From: Pseudaminobacter soli (ex Li et al. 2025)
GTDB lineage: Bacteria; Pseudomonadota; Alphaproteobacteria; Rhizobiales; Rhizobiaceae
Length of the DNA stretch: 64,000 nucleotides
NCBI RefSeq assembly: GCF_029892515.1
Contig: NZ_JARXVF010000005.1
Coordinates: 248,001 to 312,000 of the forward strand
Direction: 5' to 3'
The notes under the pieces were generated by a model that ran no database searches, was not told where the DNA came from, and was given only the letters and a program-made list of their open reading frames with translations. Below are positions 26,548 through 36,704 of the stretch, piece after piece. The translations under genes and the position numbers were made by a program. Position 1 is the first letter of the stretch; each line of letters opens with the position of its first letter.

Positions 26548-27789
26548 TCAGAGCTTTTCCTGCGTGTATTTTCTGAGTTCCGCCCGCGCGATCTGACGGC
26601 GGTGCACGGCGTCGGGTCCGTCGGCCAGCCGCAGCGTCCGCAGATGCGTCCAGGCACGCGCCAGCGGCGTGTCCTGGCTGATACCCTGCGCGCCGAACAT
26701 CTGCACTGCCTCGTCGGTCACCTTCAGCGCCATGCGCGGGGCAACGACCTTGATCTGGCTGATCCACGGGGCGGCAGCGCGCGCGTCGCCCTGGTCGATC
26801 ATCCATGCCGCCTTGAGGCACAGCAGCCGCGCCATCTCGATCTCCATTCGGCACTCGGCAATGATGTCGAAATTCGCGCCCAGCTCCGCCAGCTTCCGGC
26901 CGAACGCCTCGCGCCACAGCGAGCGCGTGCACATCAGCTCCAGCGCCCGCTCGGCCTGGCCGATGGCGCGCATGCAGTGGTGGATGCGTCCCGGCCCGAG
27001 CCGACCCTGCGCGATCTCGAATCCCCTGCCCTCGCCGAGGACCAGGTTGGATACCGGGACACGTACGTCTTGGAAGCTCAGATGCATGTGGCCGTGCGGT
27101 GCGTCGTCGTCGCCATAGACCCGCATGGCGCGAAGCTTGGTGATGCCCGGCGTGTCGGCCGGCACCAGCACCATCGAATGCCGCAGATGCTTGGGCGCAT
27201 CGTCGCCGCCGGTCCTGACCATGACGATATAGATCTTGCAGCGCGGGTCGCCGGCACCCGACGCCCACCACTTTTCGCCGTTCAGTACAAAGTCGTCGCC
27301 GTCGCGCTCGCAGCGCATGGCGATGTTGGTGGCGTCCGACGAGGCGACGTCAGGCTCGGTCATCAGATAGGCCGAGCGGATCTTGCCTTCCAGCAGCGGC
27401 GGCAGCCAGCGCTGCTTCTGCTCGGCGCTGCCATAGCGCTCCAGCACCTCCATGTTGCCGGTGTCGGGCGCCGAGCAGTTGAAGGTCTCGGCGCCCAGAT
27501 GCGCCTTCCCCATCTCTTCGGCGAGATAGGCATATTCGACGGTCGTCAGCCCATAGCCGCGCGTCGAGTCGGTCAGCCAGAAATTCCACAGGCCGCGTTC
27601 GCGCGCCTTGGCCTTCAGGCCTTCGAGGATTTCGGTCTGGCGCGGCGTGTAGCCCCAGCGGTCGTCGCCCCGGCCGACCTCGGCCAGAAATTCCTCGTCG
27701 AGCGGCATGATCTCCTCTCGCACCATGCGCGCCACGCGCTCATGGATCGGCTTCAGCCGCTCCGTCATGCCAAGGGCCATCTCCGACAT
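26548..27789 (-). CDS. Acyl-CoA dehydrogenase, ACAD10/11-like
   Basis: This FAD-dependent enzyme has 413 residues. N-terminal helical domain, middle beta domain with YLMTEPDVASSDATNI (flavin contact) and a GEKWWASGAGDP segment, and C-terminal helical domain with MFGAQGISQDTPLARAW followed by RTLRLADGPDAVH. The last stretch is typical of the ACAD10/ACAD11 subgroup, whose bacterial members act with an aminoglycoside-phosphotransferase-like kinase. Such a kinase is encoded nearby at 29252. In that scheme a phosphorylated 4-hydroxyacyl-CoA loses phosphate to give an enoyl-CoA. The gene diverges from the SDR-MaoC-kinase operon across a 149-base promoter region. Confidence 0.92.
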   Translation of the reverse strand: MSEMALGMTERLKPIHERVARMVREEIMPLDEEFLAEVGRGDDRWGYTPRQTEILEGLKAKARERGLWNFWLTDSTRGYGLTTVEYAYLAEEMGKAHLGAETFNCSAPDTGNMEVLERYGSAEQKQRWLPPLLEGKIRSAYLMTEPDVASSDATNIAMRCERDGDDFVLNGEKWWASGAGDPRCKIYIVMVRTGGDDAPKHLRHSMVLVPADTPGITKLRAMRVYGDDDAPHGHMHLSFQDVRVPVSNLVLGEGRGFEIAQGRLGPGRIHHCMRAIGQAERALELMCTRSLWREAFGRKLAELGANFDIIAECRMEIEMARLLCLKAAWMIDQGDARAAAPWISQIKVVAPRMALKVTDEAVQMFGAQGISQDTPLARAWTHLRTLRLADGPDAVHRRQIARAELRKYTQEKL

Positions 27790-27938
27790 CGCGTTTCCTC
27801 CCCTTGAGCCGAACCCGAGCGAGCAGCGTCACACCGACCGTGATCCCGCCGGGCCTTTACGGGCGCCCGAAAGCTGAACATTCTACCCGGCGGGTTGTCA
27901 ACGCGAGGCGCCTGCGCGCCAAACCGGGGGAAGGCGGC

Positions 27939-28754
27939 ATGTCCTATCTGGAGGAACTCTTTTCGGTCGAAGGCAAGACGGCGCTGGTCACGGGTGCGGC
28001 CACCGGCATCGGGCGCATGGCCGCCACCGCGCTGGTGCGGGCAGGCGCGCGCGTGCTGATCGCCTCGCGCAAGGGCGCCGATTGCGAGCGCGTCGCGGCC
28101 GAGTTGAATGCGCTCGACGCGCCCGGCCATGCCGAAGGCTTCGCCGCCGACGTAAGCACGGAGAACGGCCTTCTGGCGCTTGCCGAGGAAGTGAAGAGTC
28201 GTACCGGGGTCTTGAACATTCTGATCAACAATGCCGGCATTTCCTGGGGCGAGGCTTACGAGACCTTCCCATACGCCGCCTGGTCCAAAGTGATGAACGT
28301 CAACGTCACCGGCATCTTTCATCTCACGCGCGAACTCTTGCCACTCATGGAAGCCGCCGCGAGCGACGCCGACCCTGCGCGCGTCATCAATCTCGGCTCG
28401 ATCATGGGCACCCAGCCCTTCGCCGACCGCGCCTATTCCTACGCCGCGTCCAAGGCCGCCGTGCACCACCTCACCCGGATGCTGGCGATCGAGTTCGCGA
28501 GCCGGCGCATCACGGTCAATGCGTTCGCTCCCGGCCCCTTCCCCAGCCGCATGATGGCGTTCGCCGTCGGCACGGAGGAAAAGGCCGAGCGCATGGGTGC
28601 GCGCATTCCTCTGGGCAGGATCGGCGCGCCCGATGACATTGCCGGCGCAACCCTGTATCTGTGCAGCCGGGCGGGCGCCTATGTCACCGGTGCCATCCTC
28701 CCCATTGATGGCGGCCAGTCGGTCCAGCACGGCTTGCCGCCCTTCACGGAATGA
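27939..28754 (+). CDS. Short-chain dehydrogenase/reductase (SDR)
   Basis: This 271-residue classical SDR has the cofactor motif TGAATGIG (18-25), NNAG (97-100), catalytic Ser154 in NLGSIMG, and Tyr168/Lys172 in YAASK. The start at ATG 27939 follows GGGGGAAGG; the frame extends upstream but that part is promoter DNA. It is the first gene of a three-gene operon with a MaoC hydratase (18 bases on) and an APH-type kinase. The probable role is oxidation of a 3-hydroxyacyl-CoA, as for LvaD-like enzymes. FabG-type reduction is the alternative. Confidence 0.92.
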   Translation: MSYLEELFSVEGKTALVTGAATGIGRMAATALVRAGARVLIASRKGADCERVAAELNALDAPGHAEGFAADVSTENGLLALAEEVKSRTGVLNILINNAGISWGEAYETFPYAAWSKVMNVNVTGIFHLTRELLPLMEAAASDADPARVINLGSIMGTQPFADRAYSYAASKAAVHHLTRMLAIEFASRRITVNAFAPGPFPSRMMAFAVGTEEKAERMGARIPLGRIGAPDDIAGATLYLCSRAGAYVTGAILPIDGGQSVQHGLPPFTE

Positions 28755-28772
28755 TTTGAAAAGGCGACTTGC

Positions 28773-29255
28773 TTGAAACCGATTACCATTGACCAGCTCC
28801 AGTCCGGCGTCGGCACCGAGGTCGGCGTTTCGCCCTGGCGCGTCGTCACCCAGAAGATGATCGACCAGTTCGGCGATGCGACCGACGATCATCAGTTCAT
28901 CCATTGCGACCCCGAGCGCGCGGCAGCCGAAACGCCCTTCGGCGGCACCATCGCGCACGGCTTCCTGACGCTGTCGCTGCTGTCGACTATGGCTTACGAA
29001 ACCGTCCCGCCGCTGGAAGGCGGCGACATGGGCATCAACCACGGCTTCGAGAACATCAAGTTCGTAGCGCCGGTGAAGACGGGCTCGCGGATCCGCACCC
29101 GCTTCTTCCTGGCCGATGTGAAGGTGCGCCCGTCCGGCTGGATCCAGATCACCCATGATGTGACGATCGAGATCGAGAACTCGGTCAAGCCGGCACTGAC
29201 GGCGCGCTGGCTGACGCTGATGTTCGTCGATCCCTCCAAGATGGGCACTGAATGA
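28773..29255 (+). CDS. MaoC-family enoyl-CoA hydratase/dehydratase
   Basis: This hot-dog-fold hydratase of 160 residues starts from a TTG at 28773, the only sensible start after the SDR stop, with AAGGCGA upstream. The hydratase-2 motif is clear: ATDDHQFIHCDPERA followed by PFGGTIAHGFLTLSL, supplying the Asp and His that activate water. It hydrates a trans-2-enoyl-CoA to a 3-hydroxyacyl-CoA, the substrate class of the SDR encoded just before it. Its stop overlaps the start of the kinase gene (ATGA). Confidence 0.92.
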   Translation: MKPITIDQLQSGVGTEVGVSPWRVVTQKMIDQFGDATDDHQFIHCDPERAAAETPFGGTIAHGFLTLSLLSTMAYETVPPLEGGDMGINHGFENIKFVAPVKTGSRIRTRFFLADVKVRPSGWIQITHDVTIEIENSVKPALTARWLTLMFVDPSKMGTE

Positions 29256-30286
29256 GCGATCCAAATCTTCTCGATACCGAGGCGCTTGCGCCTTATCTGG
29301 AAGCCGGAGTCCCCGGATTTCACGGCCTCCAGGCAATCGAGAAGTTTTGCGCCGGCCAGTCCAATCCCACCTACCTGCTGAAGGCGCAAAGCGGCCGCTA
29401 CGTTCTGCGCGCCAAGCCGTCGGGCCAGCTGCTCAAGTCGGCGCATCAGGTGGATCGCGAATATCGCGTCATGCGGGCGCTCGCAGGCAGCGCCGTGCCG
29501 GTGCCGAAGGTACTGCATCTGTCGGACGAGGCCTCGCCCATCGGCCGCATGTTCTACGTCATGGAGTTCGTCGAAGGCCGCATCTTCTGGGACCCGGCAC
29601 TCCCTGACGTCACTTCCAGCGCCGAACGCGCCGCGATCTACGATGCGATGAACACGACGCTCGCAGCCTTGCACGACATCGATGTCGAAGCCGTGGGGCT
29701 CACCGATTTCGGAAGGCCCGGCAGCTATTTCGAACGCCAGCTCGCACGCTGGACCAGCCAATATCGGGCTTCAGAAACCGAAACCATTTTGGAGATGGAC
29801 AGGCTGATCGGCTGGCTGGAGCAGAACATGCCGGCCGACGACGGCGTCCATGCGCTGGTGCATGGCGACTACCGGCTCGACAACATGATCTTCGCGCACG
29901 ACACGCCCAAAGTCGTGGCCGTGCTCGACTGGGAGCTCTCGACCCTCGGTCATCCCTTCGCCGACATTGCCTACCAGTGCATGCAATGGCGCCTGCCGCA
30001 CGCTTCGGGCTTCCGCGGGCTGGGCGGCATCGACCGCGCCGCACTCGGCTTGCCGAGCGAGGAAGCCTATGTCGCCGCCTATTGCCGCCGGCGCGGGCTT
30101 ACCGGCATTCCGGGCTGGACCTTCTGCCTCGCCTTCTCCTTCTTCCGCCTCGCCGCCATCTGCCAGGGCGTCTACAGGCGCGCACTCGACGGCAACGCCT
30201 CCAATCCGGAAAAGGCGAGGATGTATGGCGAAGCGGTGACGCTGCTGTCGCAGCTCGCCGCAGGGCTGATCGACGAGGCCGTCTGA
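29252..30286 (+). CDS. Aminoglycoside-phosphotransferase-fold kinase, ACAD10/LvaA-like
   Basis: This 344-residue kinase of the APH fold has the catalytic loop HGDYRLDN (204-211; Asp206, Asn211) and a metal-binding VLDWELSTLGHPFADIAY with Asp226. The phrase usually reads GDP where this protein has GHP, a minor change. PVPKVLHL and MEFVEGRIFWDP are standard for the ACAD10/ACAD11 kinase domain. In Pseudomonas levulinate breakdown LvaA of this type phosphorylates 4-hydroxyvaleryl-CoA. Encoded with SDR and MaoC genes and opposite an ACAD11-like dehydrogenase, it most likely phosphorylates a 4- or other hydroxyacyl-CoA, not an antibiotic. Confidence 0.9.
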   Translation: MSDPNLLDTEALAPYLEAGVPGFHGLQAIEKFCAGQSNPTYLLKAQSGRYVLRAKPSGQLLKSAHQVDREYRVMRALAGSAVPVPKVLHLSDEASPIGRMFYVMEFVEGRIFWDPALPDVTSSAERAAIYDAMNTTLAALHDIDVEAVGLTDFGRPGSYFERQLARWTSQYRASETETILEMDRLIGWLEQNMPADDGVHALVHGDYRLDNMIFAHDTPKVVAVLDWELSTLGHPFADIAYQCMQWRLPHASGFRGLGGIDRAALGLPSEEAYVAAYCRRRGLTGIPGWTFCLAFSFFRLAAICQGVYRRALDGNASNPEKARMYGEAVTLLSQLAAGLIDEAV

Positions 30287-30451
30287 GGCCTGGGCCGCGA
30301 TGCCAGCCTTATACTAAGGTTATAGAACCAAAGGATTGATGGTCCCTCCCCCTACGTAAGCGTAAATTAACCTACCGAAATGGGCCGATAGGAGCGCAGT
30401 CCTTTTGCGTGCCGGCGGCGGCTGCGGTGAAACGTCTGGGAGGACAAGCAA

Positions 30452-32338
30452 ATGACAATGGCAGCAAGCGCTGGCACATCGCCACGCGGCATGACCCGGG
30501 AGGAAAAGAAGGTCATCTTCGCCTCCTCGCTGGGCACGGTCTTCGAATGGTATGACTTCTATCTCTACGGTTCGCTGGCAGCCTTCATCGGCGCGGCGTT
30601 CTTCAGCGAATATCCGGAAGCCACGCGCAACATCTTCGTGCTGCTGGCGTTTGCCGCCGGCTTCCTGGTGCGCCCCTTCGGCGCGTTGGTGTTCGGCCGC
30701 ATCGGCGACCTCGTCGGCCGCAAATACACCTTCCTGATCACCATCCTCATCATGGGTTCATCGACATTCCTGGTCGGCCTACTGCCCGGCTCGGCGTCCA
30801 TCGGCATCGCCGCCCCGATCATCCTGATCGCGCTGCGCATGCTGCAAGGCCTTGCGCTGGGCGGCGAATATGGCGGTGCCGCCACCTATGTGGCCGAACA
30901 TGCGCCCAACGACCGCCGCGGCTTCTACACCTCGTGGATCCAGACCACGGCCACGCTCGGCCTCTTCCTGTCGCTGATCCTCATTCTGCTCGTCCAGAGC
31001 TGGCTCGGTGCCGACGCCTTCAAGGCTTGGGGCTGGCGCGTGCCCTTCCTGATCTCGGTGGTGCTGCTTGGCATCTCGGTCTGGATTCGACTGACCTTGA
31101 ACGAGTCGCCGGCCTTCAAGAAGATGAAGGAAGAGGGCAAGGGTTCCAAGGCGCCGCTGAAGGAAGCCTTCGGCCAGTGGAAGAACGCAAGGATCGCGCT
31201 TCTGGCGCTGCTCGGCCTCACCGCGGGCCAGGCCGTGGTGTGGTATGCGGGCCAGTTCTACGCGCTGTTCTTCCTGCAGAACGTGCTGAAGGTCGACGCC
31301 TATTCGGTCAACATCATGATCGCGACCGCGCTCGCGCTTGGCACCGTCTTCTTCGTTTTCTTCGGCTGGCTGTCCGACAAGATCGGCCGCAAGCCGATCA
31401 TCATGCTGGGCCTTGCGCTCGCCGTCGTGACCTACTTCCCGCTGTTCAAGGCGCTGACCTGGGCCGCCAATCCAGCGCTGGCCACCGCCCAGCAGAACGT
31501 CCGCGCAACGGTGACTGCCGCGCCGGGCGACTGCAGGTTCCAGTTCAACCCGACCGGAACGGCGAAATTCACCACATCCTGCGATATCGCGACTGCGTTC
31601 CTCACCAACAATTCGGTGCCATATGACGTGGTGGCTACTGCCGCGCCCGGCACTCCGGCATCAGTGAAGATCGGCGACGAGACGATCGAATCCTTCGATG
31701 CGATCGCCGCCGGCGATCAGGCCAAGGCCAAGCAGGCGGCCTTCGCCAAGGGGGTCAACATTGCGTTGCACGACGCCGGCTACCCGCTGGTGCGCGAGGC
31801 CTCGAAGGTTCCCGACGTCAAGCTCGATACCTTCGTCGCCGCCAATCCCGAACTGAAGCTCGACGCCACCGCGATCCGCGGCGGCGAAAAGACGATGGTT
31901 CCGGTGGCCGACCTCATTGCCAGCAAGGCGATCACCGCGGAAGAAGCGGGCAGTGCTACCGAAATGCCGGTCTATACCATCGCCGCCAGCGGTGCCTTCA
32001 AGATGATCGCCGATCCCTCGGCGGTGAACTGGCCGCTGACGATCCTCATCCTGTTCATCCTCGTGCTCTACGTCACGATGGTCTACGGGCCGATCGCGGC
32101 GATCCTGGTGGAAATGTTCCCCACCCGCATCCGCTACACCGGCATGTCGCTGCCCTATCACATCGGCAACGGCTGGTTCGGCGGCCTGCTGCCGGCAACC
32201 GTGTTCGCGATGAGCGCCTTCAAGGGCGATATCTACTACGGCCTCTGGTACCCGATCTCGATCGCGGCGATGTCGCTGATCATCGGCATGATCTTCATCC
32301 GGGACACCAAGGGCGTCGACCTCAACGCGATCAAGTAA
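30452..32338 (+). CDS. MHS-family MFS transporter (proline/betaine/citrate-type symporter) with a long periplasmic insert
   Basis: This 628-residue protein is about 190 longer than usual members. GTVFEWYDFYLYG (28-40) and FGRIGDLVGRKYTF (81-94) are the MHS signatures; GWLSDKIGRKP (305-315) is the matching loop between helices 8 and 9. Twelve helices are predicted. Between helix 9 (about 315-335) and helix 10 (about 527-550) lies a soluble segment of about 190 residues. By topology it is periplasmic, and it holds Cys361 and Cys377, which could form a disulphide. A GGGAGGACA ribosome site supports the start. It probably imports a compatible solute or organic acid with protons. It is expressed alone, with its own terminator. 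Confidence 0.92.
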   Translation: MTMAASAGTSPRGMTREEKKVIFASSLGTVFEWYDFYLYGSLAAFIGAAFFSEYPEATRNIFVLLAFAAGFLVRPFGALVFGRIGDLVGRKYTFLITILIMGSSTFLVGLLPGSASIGIAAPIILIALRMLQGLALGGEYGGAATYVAEHAPNDRRGFYTSWIQTTATLGLFLSLILILLVQSWLGADAFKAWGWRVPFLISVVLLGISVWIRLTLNESPAFKKMKEEGKGSKAPLKEAFGQWKNARIALLALLGLTAGQAVVWYAGQFYALFFLQNVLKVDAYSVNIMIATALALGTVFFVFFGWLSDKIGRKPIIMLGLALAVVTYFPLFKALTWAANPALATAQQNVRATVTAAPGDCRFQFNPTGTAKFTTSCDIATAFLTNNSVPYDVVATAAPGTPASVKIGDETIESFDAIAAGDQAKAKQAAFAKGVNIALHDAGYPLVREASKVPDVKLDTFVAANPELKLDATAIRGGEKTMVPVADLIASKAITAEEAGSATEMPVYTIAASGAFKMIADPSAVNWPLTILILFILVLYVTMVYGPIAAILVEMFPTRIRYTGMSLPYHIGNGWFGGLLPATVFAMSAFKGDIYYGLWYPISIAAMSLIIGMIFIRDTKGVDLNAIK

Positions 32339-32362
32339 GCCGCCTCGAGCGCATTGAAAATG

Positions 32363-32400
32363 AAAACCCCCGCAGCTCTGTCTGCCGGGGTTTTTCTTTT
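32363..32400 (+). terminator. Rho-independent terminator of the MHS transporter gene
   Basis: AAAACCCCCGCAG (32363-32375) pairs with CTGCCGGGGTTTT (32382-32394) apart from one C-C mismatch. A 6-base loop separates them and a T-rich tail TTTTTCTTTT follows. It begins 24 bases after the stop codon. Confidence 0.88.
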
Positions 32401-32427
32401 CGGATGCGAAAAGCCAACCCGTCTTGT

Positions 32428-33308
<881 letters not shown>

Positions 33309-33316
<8 letters not shown>

Positions 33317-36302
33317 TGAGGCGCTCTCCCTTCTCGTCGAAGAACACGGTGCCGGTCACTTCCACTTCGATCACTCGGTCGGGCATCGGCACATACAGCG
33401 TCTGGCCCACGCGGTCGCGACCGCCGGCCACCAGCCCCATCGCAATCGAGCGACCGCAGTTCTCCGACCAATAGCTGGAGGTGACGTGACCGATCATCTT
33501 CATCGGGATCGGCTGCTTCGGATCGGCGACGACCTGCGCGCCCTCCTCCAGCACCTCCTTGGGGTCCTTGGTCTTGAGGCCGACGAGCTGCTTGCGGCCC
33601 TGGGCGATCAGGTCCGGACGGGCCATGCCGCGAATGCCGACGAAGTCGGTCTTCTTCTTGCCCACCGCCCAGTCGAGCCCGGCGTCGTTGCAGGTGACGG
33701 TGCCGTCAGTGTCCTGGCCGACGATGATGTAGCCCTTCTCGGCACGCAGAATGTGCATCGCCTCGGTGCCGTAGGCGCAGGCGCCATGCTTCTGGCCCTC
33801 GGCCCACAGCGCTTCCCACACCGCCTGGCCGTAATCGGCCGGGACGTTGACTTCGAAGCCGCGATCGCCGGTGAAGGACATGCGGAAGAGCCGGGTCGGC
33901 ACGCCGCAGATCTTGCCTTCGCGCACCGACATATGCGGCATCGCTTCGTCCGACAGGTCGATGCCCTCGACCAGCGGCTCGATGATCTTGCGCGAGTTCG
34001 GGCCCTGGACGGCAATCACCGCCCACTGCTCGGACACCGAGGACAGCCAGACATTGAGATGCGGGAACTCGGTCTGCAGATAGTCTTCCATGTGGTTCAT
34101 GACGCGGGCGGCGCCGCCCGTCGTCGTCGTCACATGGAAGCGGTCAGCCGCCAATCGGCCCACCACGCCGTCGTCATAGATAAAACCGTCTTCGCGCAGC
34201 ATGATGCCATAGCGGCAACGGCCGGGCTCCAGCTTCTCCCACGGATTGGTGTAGAGCAGCTCCATGAACTTGGCCGCATCCGGTCCCACCACCTCGATCT
34301 TGCCGAGGGTGGAGGCATCGAACAGGCCGGCCGACTTGCGCACCGTCACGCATTCTCGGTTGACGGCCGCATGCATGTCTTCGCCGGCTCTCGGGAAGTA
34401 CCAGGCGCGCTTCCACTGGCCGACATCCTCGAACACAGCGCCCTGCGCCTCGGCCCAGCCGTGCATCGACGTCTTGCGAGTCGGGTCGAACAGCGCGCCG
34501 CGGCCGTGGTTGACGATCGAGCCGAAGGTTACCGGGGTATAGGGCGCACGGAAGGTGGTGAGGCCCACCTGCGGGATCGGCTTGTCCAGCGTCTCGGCGG
34601 CAATCGCCAGGCCGTGCATGTTGGACGTCTTGCCCTGGTCGGTCGCCATGCCGTTGGTGGTGAAGCGCTTGACGTGCTCGATGGAGCGCATGCCTTCGCG
34701 CACGGCGAGGCGAATGTCCTTGGCGGTCACGTCGTTCTGGAAGTCGACAAAAGCCTTGACGGTCGTGTCCGGTCCGGCGCCGGGACCAGCGCCCAGCATG
34801 CCGCGCGACCAGCTTTCGCTCGCCTCGACCTTGGGCTTTGCGCCTTTGCCGGCCTTGGCACCAGCTTCCTTGGCCGCCTTCGCGCCGGCCGCATAGGCTT
34901 CCTCGACGCTGGCCGCGAGACCGTCGGTGCCGTTGCAGGCGCCGACCGATACGCAGTCCTGTGCATAGGTACCGGGCAGGAAGCGCTTGGTCTCGTCGTC
35001 GAAGGCGACCTTGCCGCGCGACTGCGAGAACAGATGCACCGAAGGCGTCCAGCCTGCCGACATCAAGAGCGCGTCTACCGGAATGGTGCGCTCGCCGCCG
35101 CCATTCTTCGGCTGGATGGTCATGGACGACACGCGCAGGCGGCCGGCCGTACGAACAACCGCGCGGCCGTGGTTGATCTCGATACCGAGCGCACGCGCCT
35201 GCTCGACCAGTTCGCCCGACGGGTTGTCGCGCAGGTCGACGATGGCCGCGATATTCACGCCGGCCTTCTTGAGATCGATCGCCGCCGCATAGGCGCTGTC
35301 ATTGGCCGTGTACACGCCGACATTCTTGCCGACGGCCACGCCATAGTGGTTGAGATAGGTGCGCGCGGCAGACGCCAGCATCACGCCCGGACGGTCGTTG
35401 TCGGCAAACACCATGTGGCGCTCGATGGCGCCAGAGGCCAGCACCACGCGCTTGGCGCGCACCTGCCAGAGGCGCTCGCGCGGCACGTCGCGGTCGGGAG
35501 TTGCCACATGGTCGGTCACGCGCTCGACGAGACCGACGAAGTTCTGCGCGTAGTAGCCGAAGGCAGTCGTGCGCGACAGCAGGCGCACATTGTCCATGGC
35601 CGCAAGCTTTGCCACCGTCGCCTGGGCCCAGCTCCAGCCATCGGAACCGTCGATCACTGCACCGGCTTCGAAGCGGAGCGCACCACCGAATTCAGCCTGC
35701 TCGTCGGCCAGGATCACGCGTGCGCCCGTCTCGGCCGCAGCAAGTGCGGCAGCGATACCAGAAGCACCGCCGCCCAGCACCAGCACGTCGCAGTGCTCGT
35801 AGCGGGCGGAATAGTGGTCGGAGTCGGGCTGGTCGGGCGCTACGCCCAGACCGGCAGCCGAGCGGATCTGCGGCTCGTAAAAGCTCTTCCAGGCCGCCTT
35901 CGGCCACATGAAGGTCTTGTAGTAGAAGCCGGCAGAGAACATCGGCGAGGCAATGTCGTTCACCGCGCCGACGTCGAAGGACAGCGACGGCCAGCGGTTC
36001 TGCGAGTTGACCTTCAACCCGTCATAGAGCTCCTGCACGGTCGCGCGCACGTTCGGCGTCTTGCGGGTGGCGTCACGCTCGACACCGACCAGCGCGTTCG
36101 GCTCCTCGGCACCGGCCGAGAGGATGCCGCGCGGGCGGTGGTACTTGAACGAACGGCCGACGAGGTGGATGCCGTTGGCGAGCAGCGCCGAAGCCAGCGT
36201 GTCGCCGGCAAGGCCGGTCAGCTGCTGGCCGTCGAAGGTGAAGCGCAGTGTCTTTGCCGGGGTCAGTCGGCCCTGGCCTGCAATGCGGTGCGTGGCGGCC
36301 AT
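33309..36302 (-). CDS. soxA: Sarcosine oxidase alpha subunit (second copy)
   Basis: The alpha subunit has 997 residues. A Fer2_4-like N domain (to about residue 105) contains SFKYHRPRGILSAGAEEPNAL. A dinucleotide-binding motif GGGASG follows at 177-182. The C-terminal GcvT-like folate domain has ILRAEKGYIIVGQDTDGTV and GDRGFEVNVPADYG. The start ATG shares a base with the soxD stop (TGATG). It is longer than the first copy by a linker rich in Ala/Lys/Gly (AGAKAAKEAGAKAGKGAK) around residues 475-495. It binds NAD and THF in the known enzyme and makes 5,10-methylene-THF from the methyl group released by beta. Confidence 0.94.
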
Positions 36303-36691
36303 CACGCGTCTCCCTTCTGTGCGGCGCGCTTGGCGGCCGGCTTCTTGGCTTTTTCTTCCTGCGGATCGACCTCGGCGGCCACGGCCGCCGGCTTGTCGGT
36401 CTTCATTATCTTGGCCAGGTCAGGCTTGGGCTCACCGGCCTTGTAGGTCATCACGAACTTGTCGCTGACGGTGTCGCGCACCGCGTTGAAGAAGCGCGCG
36501 CAGCCATGAATATGGCGCCAGCGCTCGAAAATGATGCCCTTGGGATTGGAGCGGATGAAGAAGAACTTTTCGAAGTCCTCGTCGCTCTCGGCGGCAATGT
36601 TGGTCGAGCGCGCGATATGCGCCTCGCCGGCATTGCGGAACTCGAGTTCCGGACGCTCTTCTTCGCAATAGGGGCAGCGGATCAAAAGCAT
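36302..36691 (-). CDS. soxD: Sarcosine oxidase delta subunit with basic C-terminal extension (second copy)
   Basis: This 129-residue protein is about 40 residues longer than usual. The core carries the zinc cysteines CPYC (6-9) and HIHGCARFF. NPKGIIFERWRH is the SoxD hallmark. After residue 95 comes an Ala/Lys/Glu-rich tail ending AKKPAAKRAAQKGDA, which is likely disordered. Such lysine-alanine tails are seen in several rhizobial proteins; one also ends PntAA in this window. The gene lies 13 bases after soxB and overlaps the soxA start. Confidence 0.92.
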   Translation of the reverse strand: MLLIRCPYCEEERPELEFRNAGEAHIARSTNIAAESDEDFEKFFFIRSNPKGIIFERWRHIHGCARFFNAVRDTVSDKFVMTYKAGEPKPDLAKIMKTDKPAAVAAEVDPQEEKAKKPAAKRAAQKGDA

Positions 36692-36704
36692 TTTCTGGTC
36701 CCCC

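Noticed and set aside
29252-30286. Aminoglycoside resistance gene
   Set aside because: The kinase motifs and the neighbouring acyl-CoA genes fit the ACAD10/LvaA-type group rather than an antibiotic phosphotransferase.
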